From SB11 sp965249955 (GTDB lineage Bacteria; Bacteroidota; Bacteroidia; UBA8524): DNA of 64,000 nt. The notes below the pieces were generated by a model. The model did not search any database, was not told the origin of the DNA, and saw only the letters and a program-made list of their open reading frames with translations. Location of the stretch: NCBI GenBank assembly GCA_965249955.1, contig OZ252261.1, positions 1,922,001-1,986,000 on the forward strand, written 5' to 3'. The translations under genes and the position numbers were made by a program. This document shows, one piece after another, positions 43,866-53,030 of this stretch; position 1 is the stretch's first letter; every line of letters starts with the position of its first letter.

Positions 43866-44109
43866 TAATACAAAACTAAAGTAAAATATTACACTTATTG
43901 CTACACAAGGGCTTACAGGTTATGACCGCTTGTTCACACAATGTTAACACAGAAAATCGGTTTTTAAAAGTTTGTAGTAAAATTAAGGGTTCTAAGGTGT
44001 TTACTTAATTGTACAGTGAGGCAAAATATGTAGATTTAACAAGCAGTTAAGACTTGTTTAACACATTTTTTTAGAGCAAAAAAAACAGAAAGGTTTAAGG
44101 GTTACCTTT

Positions 44110-45282
44110 TTAAAAGCTAGCTATGGCCTTTAAAAAGGTTAGTATTTTATCGCGAAGCTCTTCAACATTTTGTTTGTTTGATGCTGAAATAAATACCGCA
44201 GGGGCGTTCTCTTTGGCCATCCACGAACGTTTTAGTTGCGACAATGTGACCGGTACGTCAATTTCGTCTTCGTTCTCGGCATAGCTCATGTGTTCTTCGG
44301 CTTTGTACAAATCTATTTTGTTCATCACCATTAGTACAGGCTTGTGTTCGGCTTTAATTTCTTGCAGGGTATCTTTTACTATTTTTATCTGCTCTTCAAA
44401 ATTGGGGTGAGATATATCTACAACGTGCAGCAAAAGGTCGGCCTCACGCACTTCATCAAGGGTCGATTTAAAACTTTCTACCAGCATGTGTGGTAGCTTG
44501 CGTATAAACCCAACGGTATCAGATAGCAAAAAGGGTGTATTATCTAAAACCACTTTACGCACAGTACTATCTAGCGTGGCAAATAGCTTGTTTTCGGCCA
44601 ATACATCGCTTTTGCTAAGCAAGTTCATTATGGTGCTTTTGCCTACGTTGGTATAACCTACCAGTGCCACGCGTAAAATATTATCGCGGTTTTTGCGGCG
44701 GGTAAAGTTTTGTTTGTCAATATCAGCTAGCCGTTCTTTTAGAAGACTAATCCTATCACGAATTAAACGACGGTCGGTTTCAATCTCTTTCTCACCCGGC
44801 CCACGTGTGCCCACACCGCCTTGGTGCTTGCTAAGGTGAGTCCACATACGGGTTAATCGGGGCAATATGTATTGAGTTTGTGCCAGTTCTACCTGCGCTT
44901 TGGCTTGTGCTGTTTGGGCACGGGTAGCAAAAATATCAAGTATCAGGTTGGCGCGGTCAAGTATTTTACAATTCAACTCACGCTCAACATTGCGTATTTG
45001 GCTGGGGCTTAATTCATCGTCAAAAATTACGGTATCGGCTTTGTGTTCTTCAACATATAGACGTACTTCTTCCAGCTTACCTTTACCTATATATGTGCGA
45101 GGGTCGGGGTATTCAAGTTTCTGTGTGAATTTTTTTAGGGTTTTCACTCCCGCTGTTTCAGCTAAAAACTCTAATTCGTCCAAGTATTCGCTTGCTTGTA
45201 TGTCGCGCTGACCCTGAGGCTGCACTGCAACTAAAACAGCTGTTTCTTGTTTTTCAGCGGTATCAAAAAGTGTATTTTTCAA
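44110..45282 (-). CDS. hflX: GTPase HflX
   Basis: 390 residues. The N-terminal HflX domain contains the linker GGVGTRGPGEKEIETDRR. The GTPase domain has G1 GYTNVGKST, G3 DTVGFIRKLPHMLV and G4 NKID, with a short C-terminal helix. HflX splits stalled ribosomes after heat or antibiotic stress. The 244-nt stretch upstream of the 43865 start (43866-44109) shows nothing beyond AT-rich DNA. Confidence 0.96.
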   Translation of the reverse strand: MKNTLFDTAEKQETAVLVAVQPQGQRDIQASEYLDELEFLAETAGVKTLKKFTQKLEYPDPRTYIGKGKLEEVRLYVEEHKADTVIFDDELSPSQIRNVERELNCKILDRANLILDIFATRAQTAQAKAQVELAQTQYILPRLTRMWTHLSKHQGGVGTRGPGEKEIETDRRLIRDRISLLKERLADIDKQNFTRRKNRDNILRVALVGYTNVGKSTIMNLLSKSDVLAENKLFATLDSTVRKVVLDNTPFLLSDTVGFIRKLPHMLVESFKSTLDEVREADLLLHVVDISHPNFEEQIKIVKDTLQEIKAEHKPVLMVMNKIDLYKAEEHMSYAENEDEIDVPVTLSQLKRSWMAKENAPAVFISASNKQNVEELRDKILTFLKAIASF

Positions 45283-45382
45283 TCAAATAATATGTAAATC
45301 TGCCACAAAGATATTATACCTGTGGCACTAATGGTTATTTAGCCGTCCAAATGCTTTTATAAGGCAAATAAAACCTGCTTGC

Positions 45383-46024
45383 TTAGTTTCCGTCGGTAAG
45401 ATTATAAATCTCTTGTATATCTTTCAGTATTTTAGGAAAATCAAGCTCAAGGTCGTTTAGTACGCCTGTGGCTGTATCAAATACCCAGCCGTGTACTATT
45501 GGTGTAGCTGTGCGCAAAAACTCTTGCTGCACACTGGCTAGTTTTATTACGTTTATGCACTGTTCTTCAACGTTTAGCTCTACCAAGCGGTTGTAGCGTT
45601 TATGTTCGTCAGTTATGGCGTTTAGTTCTTCTTTGTGCAGGCGATATACATCGCGAATATTGCGCAACCATGGGTTTAGTATGCCCATATCTACAGATTG
45701 CATGGCTGCTTTTACACCGCCACAGTTGTAGTGTCCGCACACAACAATGTGTTTTACTTTTAGGTAACGCACAGCATAGTTTATTACAGCCATTACATTT
45801 AGGTCGGTAGCGTTTACAAGGTTGGCCACATTGCGGTGTACAAACATTTCGCCGGGTTGTGCACCAACCATCTCTTCAACGGTTACTCGGCTATCGCTAC
45901 AGCCAATGTACAAATAATCAGGGCGTTGTTCTTTTGATAGTTTTTCAAAAAATAACTCATCGGTAGCTTTTTTTGAGGCTAACCATTTTTTGTTGTTTTC
46001 AAATAGTTCTTCGTAGGTATTCAT
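45383..46024 (-). CDS. Beta-class carbonic anhydrase
   Basis: 213 residues. Zinc ligands fit the beta class: Cys-Asp-Arg in YIGCSDSRV near 42 and His/Cys in VVCGHYNCGGVKAA near 100. The enzyme interconverts CO2 and bicarbonate in the cytoplasm. Length and motif order match the plant/E. coli Can type. A long palindromic terminator lies upstream. Confidence 0.95.
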   Translation of the reverse strand: MNTYEELFENNKKWLASKKATDELFFEKLSKEQRPDYLYIGCSDSRVTVEEMVGAQPGEMFVHRNVANLVNATDLNVMAVINYAVRYLKVKHIVVCGHYNCGGVKAAMQSVDMGILNPWLRNIRDVYRLHKEELNAITDEHKRYNRLVELNVEEQCINVIKLASVQQEFLRTATPIVHGWVFDTATGVLNDLELDFPKILKDIQEIYNLTDGN

Positions 46025-46130
46025 TAGGCTTGTTTTTGGCTAAAAAAAGTTTGTAGCAGATTCATAACAAAACTATAATACTATGGGTACAATATTGCCT
46101 TTAGTAGCTATTTTTTTGTGAATACCAGCG

Positions 46131-46176
46131 TTATATAATACAAAAAGGGGGCATGCCCCCTTTTTGTATTATATAA
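46131..46176. terminator. 46-bp perfect palindrome, bidirectional terminator-like
   Basis: Each half is 23 nt with a GGGGG/CCCCC core and an outer T/A run (centre between 46153 and 46154). It lies 39 nt after the tonB-like stop and 106 nt before the carbonic anhydrase start. Confidence 0.75.
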
Positions 46177-46215
46177 ATTGAGTGTGTTGATATAATATGC
46201 TGATGAAATGAATAC

Positions 46216-46932
46216 CTACCTAATTCTTATGGTAATAGGTATTTGTATCATCACTCTTGCCGGCCAAATATCATTGTAGCCTGGGTTCCATTTGGGCATT
46301 TTTTTCACTACTGCAAGTGCTGCTTCGCCCGCTTCGGGGTAACCACCATCTTTGCTCACCATAATTTTGGTTAATGTGCCGTCTTTGTCAACCACTGCCT
46401 GCACATATACTTTTATATCTTGGTCTTTTGCAGTCTCCATAAGTATAAAGGGCACTTTTAAGTGTTTTTGTATAAATTTTTGCATAGCTGGATAACCACC
46501 TTGATAGCTGGGCATGATCTCGGCATAAGTAATATCTTGAGGAGTATTGATAAACTCGTCAGGGCCATTATCAATACCAAAAGGTGCTGGTGGCAATCCT
46601 GTAAAAGCTGATTGTATAGGGTCGGGCTGTATGTTAATGCCTGTGTCGAGAAGCATGGTATTATCAACAATTTTCAGTTGGTTGGGGTCGGTTTTTACGT
46701 CCTGTTTGGTTTCAGTTTGGGTTTGCTCTTGCTTTTCGTCAATTATTCTTATTTCACCAATGTTTGATAACGTGTCGGGGGCTTCAATCCAATCCTCTAC
46801 CAATACCCTGTCGCCAGTGGTAGTCCATTTAAAAGCGGCCAAAGTAGCACCAAGCGCTATTAACATTCCTATTTGAAAAAATACGGGACGAAGTTTACGT
46901 ACCCTTGCGGTCATTTCGTGTCGTGCTGCCAT
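46216..46932 (-). CDS. TonB-family energy transducer
   Basis: 238 residues. One membrane helix near the N-terminus (PVFFQIGMLIALGATLAAF, 16-34), a periplasmic linker rich in Gln, Thr and Pro, and a C-terminal TonB domain (about 150-238: YPAMQKFIQKHLKVP, VVDKDGTLTKIMVSKDGG, ALAVVKKMPKWNPG). It passes proton-motive force to outer-membrane receptors. ExbB/ExbD genes are not in the window, so it is an orphan copy. Confidence 0.9.
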   Translation of the reverse strand: MAARHEMTARVRKLRPVFFQIGMLIALGATLAAFKWTTTGDRVLVEDWIEAPDTLSNIGEIRIIDEKQEQTQTETKQDVKTDPNQLKIVDNTMLLDTGINIQPDPIQSAFTGLPPAPFGIDNGPDEFINTPQDITYAEIMPSYQGGYPAMQKFIQKHLKVPFILMETAKDQDIKVYVQAVVDKDGTLTKIMVSKDGGYPEAGEAALAVVKKMPKWNPGYNDIWPARVMIQIPITIRIR

Positions 46933-47550
46933 AATCGTGTTGTTTATATAGTGTAATTACCTTTAAAACGGAAAAGGTTGAGTGGTAACCGTCATAAGAA
47001 TGTCATTTGGGTGTTAAATCTTCATTCTTTTTTAATTTTTAGTTTAAGATTCGGATTAAATAGGGTGAAAACCTATTTTGTTAAAATTACAGTCCGTAGG
47101 GGACTTAAGTCCCCTACGGACTGTCTTGCTTTGTTCCATCTGACCTAAAAATAGAAGTTAGTTTTAACTCACCCTAGTTTTATGAGAAAGTTGGAACCAT
47201 AGAACTGCGCCCCTCTCTTACAAAAAAGAGAGGGGAAATTATGAATGTCTATACTAAACTCATTATTTGGGGTGAGTTAAACTGAAATCATGGCAGCAGG
47301 TTAAAACCTGCCGCTACTCATACCCTATCGGGGTTACCGTATGGTATGAATAGAATCGGTTTTCAAACCGACTGCAAATGCTTAAATTTCTTATTCCTAA
47401 TCCACATTGATTTCGATTTTTTGATTTTGGTTTTTTCATCAGTTTTAACCTATTGGGTAATAATTCAACCCAAAACACAAAAACAATCGTTCTATTCGTT
47501 TAGCTAACATAGTAAATGCTAAATGATAATTGATAAATTCGCACGGTAGT
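46933..47550. repeat. Gene-free 600-nt interval with palindromic repeats, copy 2
   Basis: Contains a perfect 36-bp palindrome (47089-47124, ACAGTCCGT...ACGGACTGT), a TTTAACTCACCC/GGGTGAGTTAAA-bounded block with CCCCTCTCTT/AAGAGAGGGG (47162-47281), and the 77-bp hairpin block 47297-47373 that matches 21084-21160. I see no coding region. The gldF promoter should lie near 47500. Confidence 0.75.
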
Positions 47551-48279
47551 ATGCTAACCATATTTGTAAAAGAAATTCGCAGTTTTCTCAGCTCGCTAAT
47601 AGCCTACATTGCTATTGGTGTGTTTTTGTTGGCCATTGGCCTGTTTATGTGGGTGTTTAAAGACACTAACGTATTGGATGGCGGATACGCTAATATTGAC
47701 ACCCTGTTTTTTATGGGGCCTTGGGTATTTATTTTTCTTATCTCAGCTATTACCATGCGTAGCTTTTCAGAAGAAAAGAAAGCAGGTACTATTGAAACCC
47801 TAACCACATCGCCCGTTAGCGATTTATCCATCATATTGGGTAAATATTTTGCAGGAGTGGTGTTGGTGCTGTTTTCGCTATTGCCAACGTTATTATACTA
47901 TTATACCATATACCAATTGGGTTACCCGCAAGGCAATATTGATACAGGTGCCATGTGGGGTTCGTACTTGGGCTTGCTAATGCTGGGCAGCACCTTTGTA
48001 GCCATAGGTATATTTGCTTCGGCAGTTACCGAAAATCAAATAGTATCGTTTATTGTATCTATGTTTTTGTGCTTTGTGTTTTACATAGCCTTTGATTATT
48101 TAGGCCAACTGGATGCTTTGCGCAGTATAAGTTTTTGGATACAGTGGATAGGTATATCAAGCCATTACGATAGCATTAGCCGAGGCGTACTCGATACCCG
48201 TGATGCAGTATATTTTTTAAGTGTGATTACCCTGTTTATTTTGCTTACCAAAGCCGTGTTTGGCAGTCGCAAATGGTAG
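47551..48279 (+). CDS. gldF: Gliding motility ABC transporter permease GldF
   Basis: 242 residues from ATG 47551 (MLTIFVKEIRSFLSSLIAYI); a TTG seven codons upstream is less likely. Six membrane helices of the ABC-2 type; ITMRSFSEEKKAGTIETLTT after the second helix is the typical coupling segment. GldF works with GldG and the ATPase GldA, which is not adjacent. In some Bacteroidota this transporter is dispensable for gliding. gldG starts 29 nt downstream. Confidence 0.92.
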   Translation: MLTIFVKEIRSFLSSLIAYIAIGVFLLAIGLFMWVFKDTNVLDGGYANIDTLFFMGPWVFIFLISAITMRSFSEEKKAGTIETLTTSPVSDLSIILGKYFAGVVLVLFSLLPTLLYYYTIYQLGYPQGNIDTGAMWGSYLGLLMLGSTFVAIGIFASAVTENQIVSFIVSMFLCFVFYIAFDYLGQLDALRSISFWIQWIGISSHYDSISRGVLDTRDAVYFLSVITLFILLTKAVFGSRKW

Positions 48280-48308
48280 TGGATTAAAATATTTTTGAAG
48301 TGAGCCAG

Positions 48309-50093
48309 ATGGAGAACAACACAGTAAAAGAAACACAAAAAATAAAACGCAGCCAGAAATACCAAGCGGTAGTTGAGTTGTTGGTTGCCCTTGCTTTGCT
48401 TGTGGTAATAAACATAATAGCTACACAGGTATATACCCGTATAGATTTTACCAAAGAACACCGCTACAGCCTTAGCAAGGCCAGTAAAGACTTGGCGCAA
48501 GACTTAGACGATGTGCTGTTTGTGCGTGTGTACCTTGATGGTGAGCTAAACCCCGATTTTAAACGCCTTAGAATTGCTACTAAGGAAATGTTAGACGAGT
48601 TTAGGGTAGCATCGGGCGGGATGATTGAGTATGAGTTTAGCGACCCTTTGGAAGGAAAAACTCAGAAAGAGAAGGTTGATATTATCCGCGAGTTGCAACA
48701 AAGTGGCCTTGCACCTACTGAGATATACGACAATACAGGCGACGAAAGCAGCCGCAAGGTAATTGTACCCGGCGCAACTTTCTATTATAAAACATCGCAA
48801 CAATACCCCTTAAACTTGCTTAAACAACAGTTTGGCCAACCTGCACAAGTAGTACTAAACAAATCGATAGAGGCATTGGAGTATGAAATATCATCAACCC
48901 TTAAAAAAATAGTTAGCGGAAAAAGAAAAACCATTGCCTTTTTGGATGGACATGGCGAGCTAACACCCCAAGAAACTGCCGACCTTGCCAACGAGTTGGG
49001 CGAAAGCTATAATGTTACCCGTTTTGACTTGTGGATGGATACGGCCAACGAAAATTTTATTAAACAGTTTGCAGGTGGTTTCGATTCTATTGCTGTTGAA
49101 GATGCGGCAAGGTGGTTGCTTGATACCTTACAAAAAAAGCTGCAAAGTTTTGATGCTATTGTAATTGCCCGTCCCCGAGATAGATTTACCGAGCAAGAGA
49201 AATACTATATAGACCAATATGTAATGGGTGGCGGTAAGCTGATATGGCTTATTGACCCTTTGATTGCTAACCTTGACAGTATACAAAAATACCGTACTGT
49301 GGTTACTGCCGATTACGATTTGAACCTAAACGATATGCTGTTTGAATACGGCGTGCGTATGAACCCCGATTTAATTCAAGATGCTGAGTGTAACGGGCTT
49401 CGTTTAGATGCCTCGGGTAAAATATACCCTTGGGTTTGGGATCCTATTGTGGTAGCAAAAAGCAAACACCCAATAGTGAAAAACCTAAACCCTATATTAT
49501 TTCGTTTTGCAAGTAGTATAGATACTGTGGGCAAAGGCAGCGTGAGCAAAAAAGTATTGCTTACCTCATCGCTATACTCACGCCCGGTAAACAACCCCGT
49601 TGAGCTTTCTTTTGATATAGTAGCCAATCCACCGCCTCCTGCTTTACTAAACAAACCCGAAAAAACATTGGCTGTTTTGGTTGAAGGTAATTTTGAATCG
49701 GCGTTTAAAAACCGTAGAAGTACTAACAGCGACCCTACGCTAAACTTTAAAACCCAAAGTTTGCCCACTTCAATGATTTTTATTGGTGATGGCGACTTGA
49801 TACGCAATACTATATCAGGCAATGGCGAAATTTTCCCTCTAGGGTTTGATAGAAATACCAAACGGATGTTTGACAATAAAAAATTCTTTGTTAACTGTGT
49901 TGATTACCTGTTTGACCAAAGCGGATTGATTGAAGTTCGCACCAAAGAATTTGAAATTCGTCCGCTAAACAAAACCAAAGTAAAAGACGAGGAAACCTAT
50001 TGGAAAACCCTAAATATGGTGGTGCCCGTTATTGCCATTATTATTTTTGGGTTGATAAACGGTTTCATCCGCCGTCGCAGGTATGTAAAATAA
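48309..50093 (+). CDS. gldG: Gliding motility-associated protein GldG
   Basis: 594 residues from ATG 48309; GTG 48300 is an alternative. One helix near the N-terminus (VELLVALALLVVINIIATQV), a large periplasmic ABC-type domain (FTKEHRYSLSKASKDLAQDL, VRVYLDGELNPDFKRL, TIAFLDGHGELTPQETADLA, MGGGKLIWLIDPL), and a C-terminal helix ending in RRRRYVK. This is the auxiliary periplasmic subunit of the GldAFG transporter. Operon partner of gldF. Confidence 0.93.
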   Translation: MENNTVKETQKIKRSQKYQAVVELLVALALLVVINIIATQVYTRIDFTKEHRYSLSKASKDLAQDLDDVLFVRVYLDGELNPDFKRLRIATKEMLDEFRVASGGMIEYEFSDPLEGKTQKEKVDIIRELQQSGLAPTEIYDNTGDESSRKVIVPGATFYYKTSQQYPLNLLKQQFGQPAQVVLNKSIEALEYEISSTLKKIVSGKRKTIAFLDGHGELTPQETADLANELGESYNVTRFDLWMDTANENFIKQFAGGFDSIAVEDAARWLLDTLQKKLQSFDAIVIARPRDRFTEQEKYYIDQYVMGGGKLIWLIDPLIANLDSIQKYRTVVTADYDLNLNDMLFEYGVRMNPDLIQDAECNGLRLDASGKIYPWVWDPIVVAKSKHPIVKNLNPILFRFASSIDTVGKGSVSKKVLLTSSLYSRPVNNPVELSFDIVANPPPPALLNKPEKTLAVLVEGNFESAFKNRRSTNSDPTLNFKTQSLPTSMIFIGDGDLIRNTISGNGEIFPLGFDRNTKRMFDNKKFFVNCVDYLFDQSGLIEVRTKEFEIRPLNKTKVKDEETYWKTLNMVVPVIAIIIFGLINGFIRRRRYVK

Positions 50094-50113
50094 TGCACTG
50101 CACATTCAAACCC

Positions 50114-50148
50114 TTGTATAGCTTGTATCGTTCAGTTTAGTAACTTTG
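50114..50148 (+). promoter_or_regulatory. Promoter of the DUF4340 gene
   Basis: -7 box TAACTTTG (50141-50148) and TTG at 50114-50116 at -33 spacing. The ATG at 50156 lies 7 nt after the box, so the mRNA is probably leaderless. Confidence 0.7.
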
Positions 50149-50155
50149 CGCCCGC

Positions 50156-51172
50156 ATGAAATTTAAAAAGAGCTTAATTGTACTTTCTATTTTATTGGTG
50201 GTGGCTATTATAGCCTTGCCTCTTATCAATAAAATGAATCGCCCCAGTTTGACAGAGAAGAAGGATTTTGCTGTAAAGGATACAGAAAACATTGACAGTA
50301 TATTTTTATCCAATCGTTCAGGGAAATACGTTTTATTACGTAAGCAAGATGATGACAAATGGACGGTAAACAATTTGTTTAATGCCGCCCCTGATAAAAT
50401 AGAGCGTTTGCTTAAAACCATTCGCACCATTGAAGCAAAAAATCCTGTTTCGAAAGCGGGTCAACAGCAAGTAGTAAACAGTATTGCTACCGATGGTATT
50501 AAAGTAGAAATTTACCAAAAAGGCAAAAAAACAATTACCTATTATGTTGGCGGGTCAACTTCTGACGAGATGGGTACTTTTATGTATATAGATGGCTCTA
50601 CCATACCCTTTGTGGTGCATATACCCGGTTTTGGTGGTTATCTTACATCACGTTATACAGTTAGCCCTATCGACTGGAGAGATAAAGCCATTTTTGATAC
50701 ACCTATTGATAAATTCAAATCGGTATCGGTTACCTACCCCGATAGTGCTAATAAATCGTTTGAAATAGTTAGGGGCGAGGGTAATGTTTTTGCAGTGAAA
50801 CAAAATGGCGTTGTTGCGCCCAATACCAATCAAGAATATGCAAAACTATATGCGGCACAATTTGCAAGCATTACTTTTGAAACCTATTTAAACGGCTACT
50901 CTCGCAACTATACCGATTCTTTACGCGAGGCTACTCCAAAATGTATTATTACCGTAAACCGAATTGACGGCAGCACAGCTACACTAAGGGTATTTTACAA
51001 ACCCATCACATCTGATACAAAATCGATATACGATAACGACGGTAACTTATTGGTGTACGATAGTGATAACTACTACGCACTTATTGACGGTAATCCTGAG
51101 CTGATTACGGTGCAAGACTATTTGTTCCGACATATTTTTAAACGTTACAACGATTTTGTAAGCCCAAATTAA
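50156..51172 (+). CDS. DUF4340 domain protein
   Basis: 338 residues. A single N-terminal helix (SLIVLSILLVVAIIALPLI) anchors a periplasmic beta-rich body with IDSIFLSNRSGKYVLLRKQD, then KWTVNN, and GTFMYIDGSTIPFVVHIPG, typical of DUF4340. Such proteins often accompany GldG-like ABC transporters, as here, and probably act with them. It has its own promoter despite following gldG by 62 nt. Confidence 0.85.
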   Translation: MKFKKSLIVLSILLVVAIIALPLINKMNRPSLTEKKDFAVKDTENIDSIFLSNRSGKYVLLRKQDDDKWTVNNLFNAAPDKIERLLKTIRTIEAKNPVSKAGQQQVVNSIATDGIKVEIYQKGKKTITYYVGGSTSDEMGTFMYIDGSTIPFVVHIPGFGGYLTSRYTVSPIDWRDKAIFDTPIDKFKSVSVTYPDSANKSFEIVRGEGNVFAVKQNGVVAPNTNQEYAKLYAAQFASITFETYLNGYSRNYTDSLREATPKCIITVNRIDGSTATLRVFYKPITSDTKSIYDNDGNLLVYDSDNYYALIDGNPELITVQDYLFRHIFKRYNDFVSPN

Positions 51173-51232
51173 AGGGAATCGGTTTTTTTGCAAAAGGTTT
51201 TAGCTGAGGCGATGTTACGCTTTTTATATACC

Positions 51233-51280
51233 GAGCGGATGCTCTTTAGTTATTGATGCAAGCGGATGCTTGCACCAGCT
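51233..51280. repeat. Paired AGCGG repeat, second copy
   Basis: GAGCGGATGCTC (51233-51244) and an AGCGGATGCT hairpin ending CACCAGCT (51258-51280). Same order, spacing and strand as 40285-40334. Confidence 0.65.
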
Positions 51281-51300
51281 TCTAGATTTCGCTAAAAAAC

Positions 51301-51328
51301 AAAAACCCTGCCTATTAGCAGGGTTTTT
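51301..51328. terminator. Bidirectional terminator between DUF4340 and ftsZ
   Basis: AAAAACCCTGC (51301-51311) and GCAGGGTTTTT (51318-51328) around a 6-nt loop; works for both converging genes. Confidence 0.85.
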
Positions 51329-51356
51329 AAAGCAAACTTTACAAATAACACAACTA

Positions 51357-52916
51357 TCAATCAACGTTATCGTGCAAAAAACTATTGCCCGTTGTTCTTA
51401 TTTCTGTTTTCTTTTCTCCGTCGTTATTACTTTCAAACAACGAGAATTTTGATACCTGAGATTCTGAAGAATGTGGAACATCATCTAATCTAGCTCCTTT
51501 ACGCAAATAGGCAGGTTCTTTCTCCATATCCATCATGCCGTCAGGGTTATTCAGTTTTGCGTTTAGGTTTTTAAGGTATACCATACGCTCTTTTAGCTTT
51601 TGTATGCGCTCTTGTTCCATTTCAGCTTCTTGTTGAGGGTCTAAGCGCAAATCCATACTTATTTTGCTTATTTCGGCTTCTTTTTCTTCCTCTACAGGAT
51701 TAAAAGAAAACAAATCGCTATTGGTATGGCTTACATAAGCGCGCTCTTGGCTGTCCGTTTTAAAAACTATTTCTTCTTTTTGTTCTTGCTGAACGGGTGT
51801 AGCAGGCTTAAACGTTACATGATTTTCAGTTTCAGTTTCTGCTATAGGGCTTTCGTTATTTGTTAAAGGGGCAGTTGTTTCCTCTTCCTCTTTTTGCTCC
51901 TCTACCAACTCAAAACGAACTTCTTTACTCTCTTCACGCAAGGTGTTTTCTTTCTCGCCAAAGCCTGTAGCTATTATGGTTACAGAAAGTTTGGTATCCA
52001 AGCCTTCGTTAGAGCACCAGCCAAATTTAAGGTTGGCACTTTTACCTGCTTTTTCTTGGAAGAAATCCATCACTTTACCTATTTCCTCCATAGTAGGTTC
52101 TTCTTTACCCCAAGTAACGTTTATAAGCAACCAGCTTGCACCTTCTATTTGGGTATTATCCAATAACGGCGAGTTGATAGCCATTTGTGAGGCTTTCATA
52201 GCCCTATCTTCACCTTCGGCAATGCCAGTGCCTAGTATTGCTTTGCCACTATCAGTCATAGCAGTGCGAACGTCTTGAAAATCCACGTTACCATCACCAC
52301 TCATAGTAATAATTTCGGCAATGCCTTTGGCGGCTATGGTTAGCACCTCATCGGCTTGCGCAAATGCTTTGGTGAAAAGGAAATTGCTATACATTTCCTT
52401 TATTTTATCGTTTGATATAACCAAAAGTGCATCAACAGCATCTTTCATCTCGGCCATACCTACACCTGCTTGGGTAGTACGGCGGGGGCCTTCAAAACTA
52501 AACGGGGTGGTTACTATACCTACGGTAAGTATGCCCATTTCTTTTGCTGTTTTGGCTATTATTGGGGCTGCACCTGTGCCTGTGCCACCGCCCATTCCGG
52601 CGGTAACAAATATCATTTTGGTGTTTACACCCAGTAAGTCTATAATCTCTTCTATACTTTCAAGTGCGGCGCGTTTGCCCACATCGGGGTTAGAGCCTGC
52701 GCCCAAACCTTCGGTTAGTGATGTGCCTAGTTGTATTTTATTGGGCACGGGGCTACGCTCCAATGCTTGCGAATCGGTGTTGCACACAAAAAAGTCAACC
52801 CCTGCAATGCCTTGGTTATACATGTGGTTTACTGCATTGCTACCGCCGCCGCCAACACCTATTACTTTTATTATTGATGAACGTTCTTTTGGTAAATCTA
52901 CCTTGAAATTTGACAT
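51357..52916 (-). CDS. ftsZ: Cell division protein FtsZ
   Basis: 519 residues. Tubulin-like GTPase forming the Z ring: IGVGGGGSNAVNHM near 20, GTP signature GGGTGTGAAP near 105, T7 loop NVDFQDVRTAMTDSGKAILG near 215. The C-terminal extension (about 330-519) is long, acidic and Gln-rich as usual in the phylum; EPAYLRKGARLDD near 470 resembles the conserved tail that binds FtsA. Last gene of the cluster, ending at a shared terminator. Confidence 0.98.
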   Translation of the reverse strand: MSNFKVDLPKERSSIIKVIGVGGGGSNAVNHMYNQGIAGVDFFVCNTDSQALERSPVPNKIQLGTSLTEGLGAGSNPDVGKRAALESIEEIIDLLGVNTKMIFVTAGMGGGTGTGAAPIIAKTAKEMGILTVGIVTTPFSFEGPRRTTQAGVGMAEMKDAVDALLVISNDKIKEMYSNFLFTKAFAQADEVLTIAAKGIAEIITMSGDGNVDFQDVRTAMTDSGKAILGTGIAEGEDRAMKASQMAINSPLLDNTQIEGASWLLINVTWGKEEPTMEEIGKVMDFFQEKAGKSANLKFGWCSNEGLDTKLSVTIIATGFGEKENTLREESKEVRFELVEEQKEEEETTAPLTNNESPIAETETENHVTFKPATPVQQEQKEEIVFKTDSQERAYVSHTNSDLFSFNPVEEEKEAEISKISMDLRLDPQQEAEMEQERIQKLKERMVYLKNLNAKLNNPDGMMDMEKEPAYLRKGARLDDVPHSSESQVSKFSLFESNNDGEKKTEIRTTGNSFLHDNVD

Positions 52917-52989
52917 ACGCTTGGTAATTTATTTTATACCTAAATATTTTTTTCTTTATTCTTTTTTGAAGGATGTTTTCTGTCGCATT

Positions 52990-53024
52990 CCTTCGACTTT
53001 TCTCAGGATGAACCCGCACAGGGG
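52990..53024. repeat. CCTTCGACTT...CTCAGG repeat between ftsA and ftsZ
   Basis: Shares CCTTCGACTT, CTCAGG and CCGCACAGGGG with 40174-40209. It nearly fills the 114-nt ftsA-ftsZ gap. Confidence 0.6.
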
Positions 53025-53030
53025 AGTACT

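Noticed and set aside
47089..47373. Insertion sequence remnant
   Set aside because: No transposase fragment or target duplication; only palindromes.
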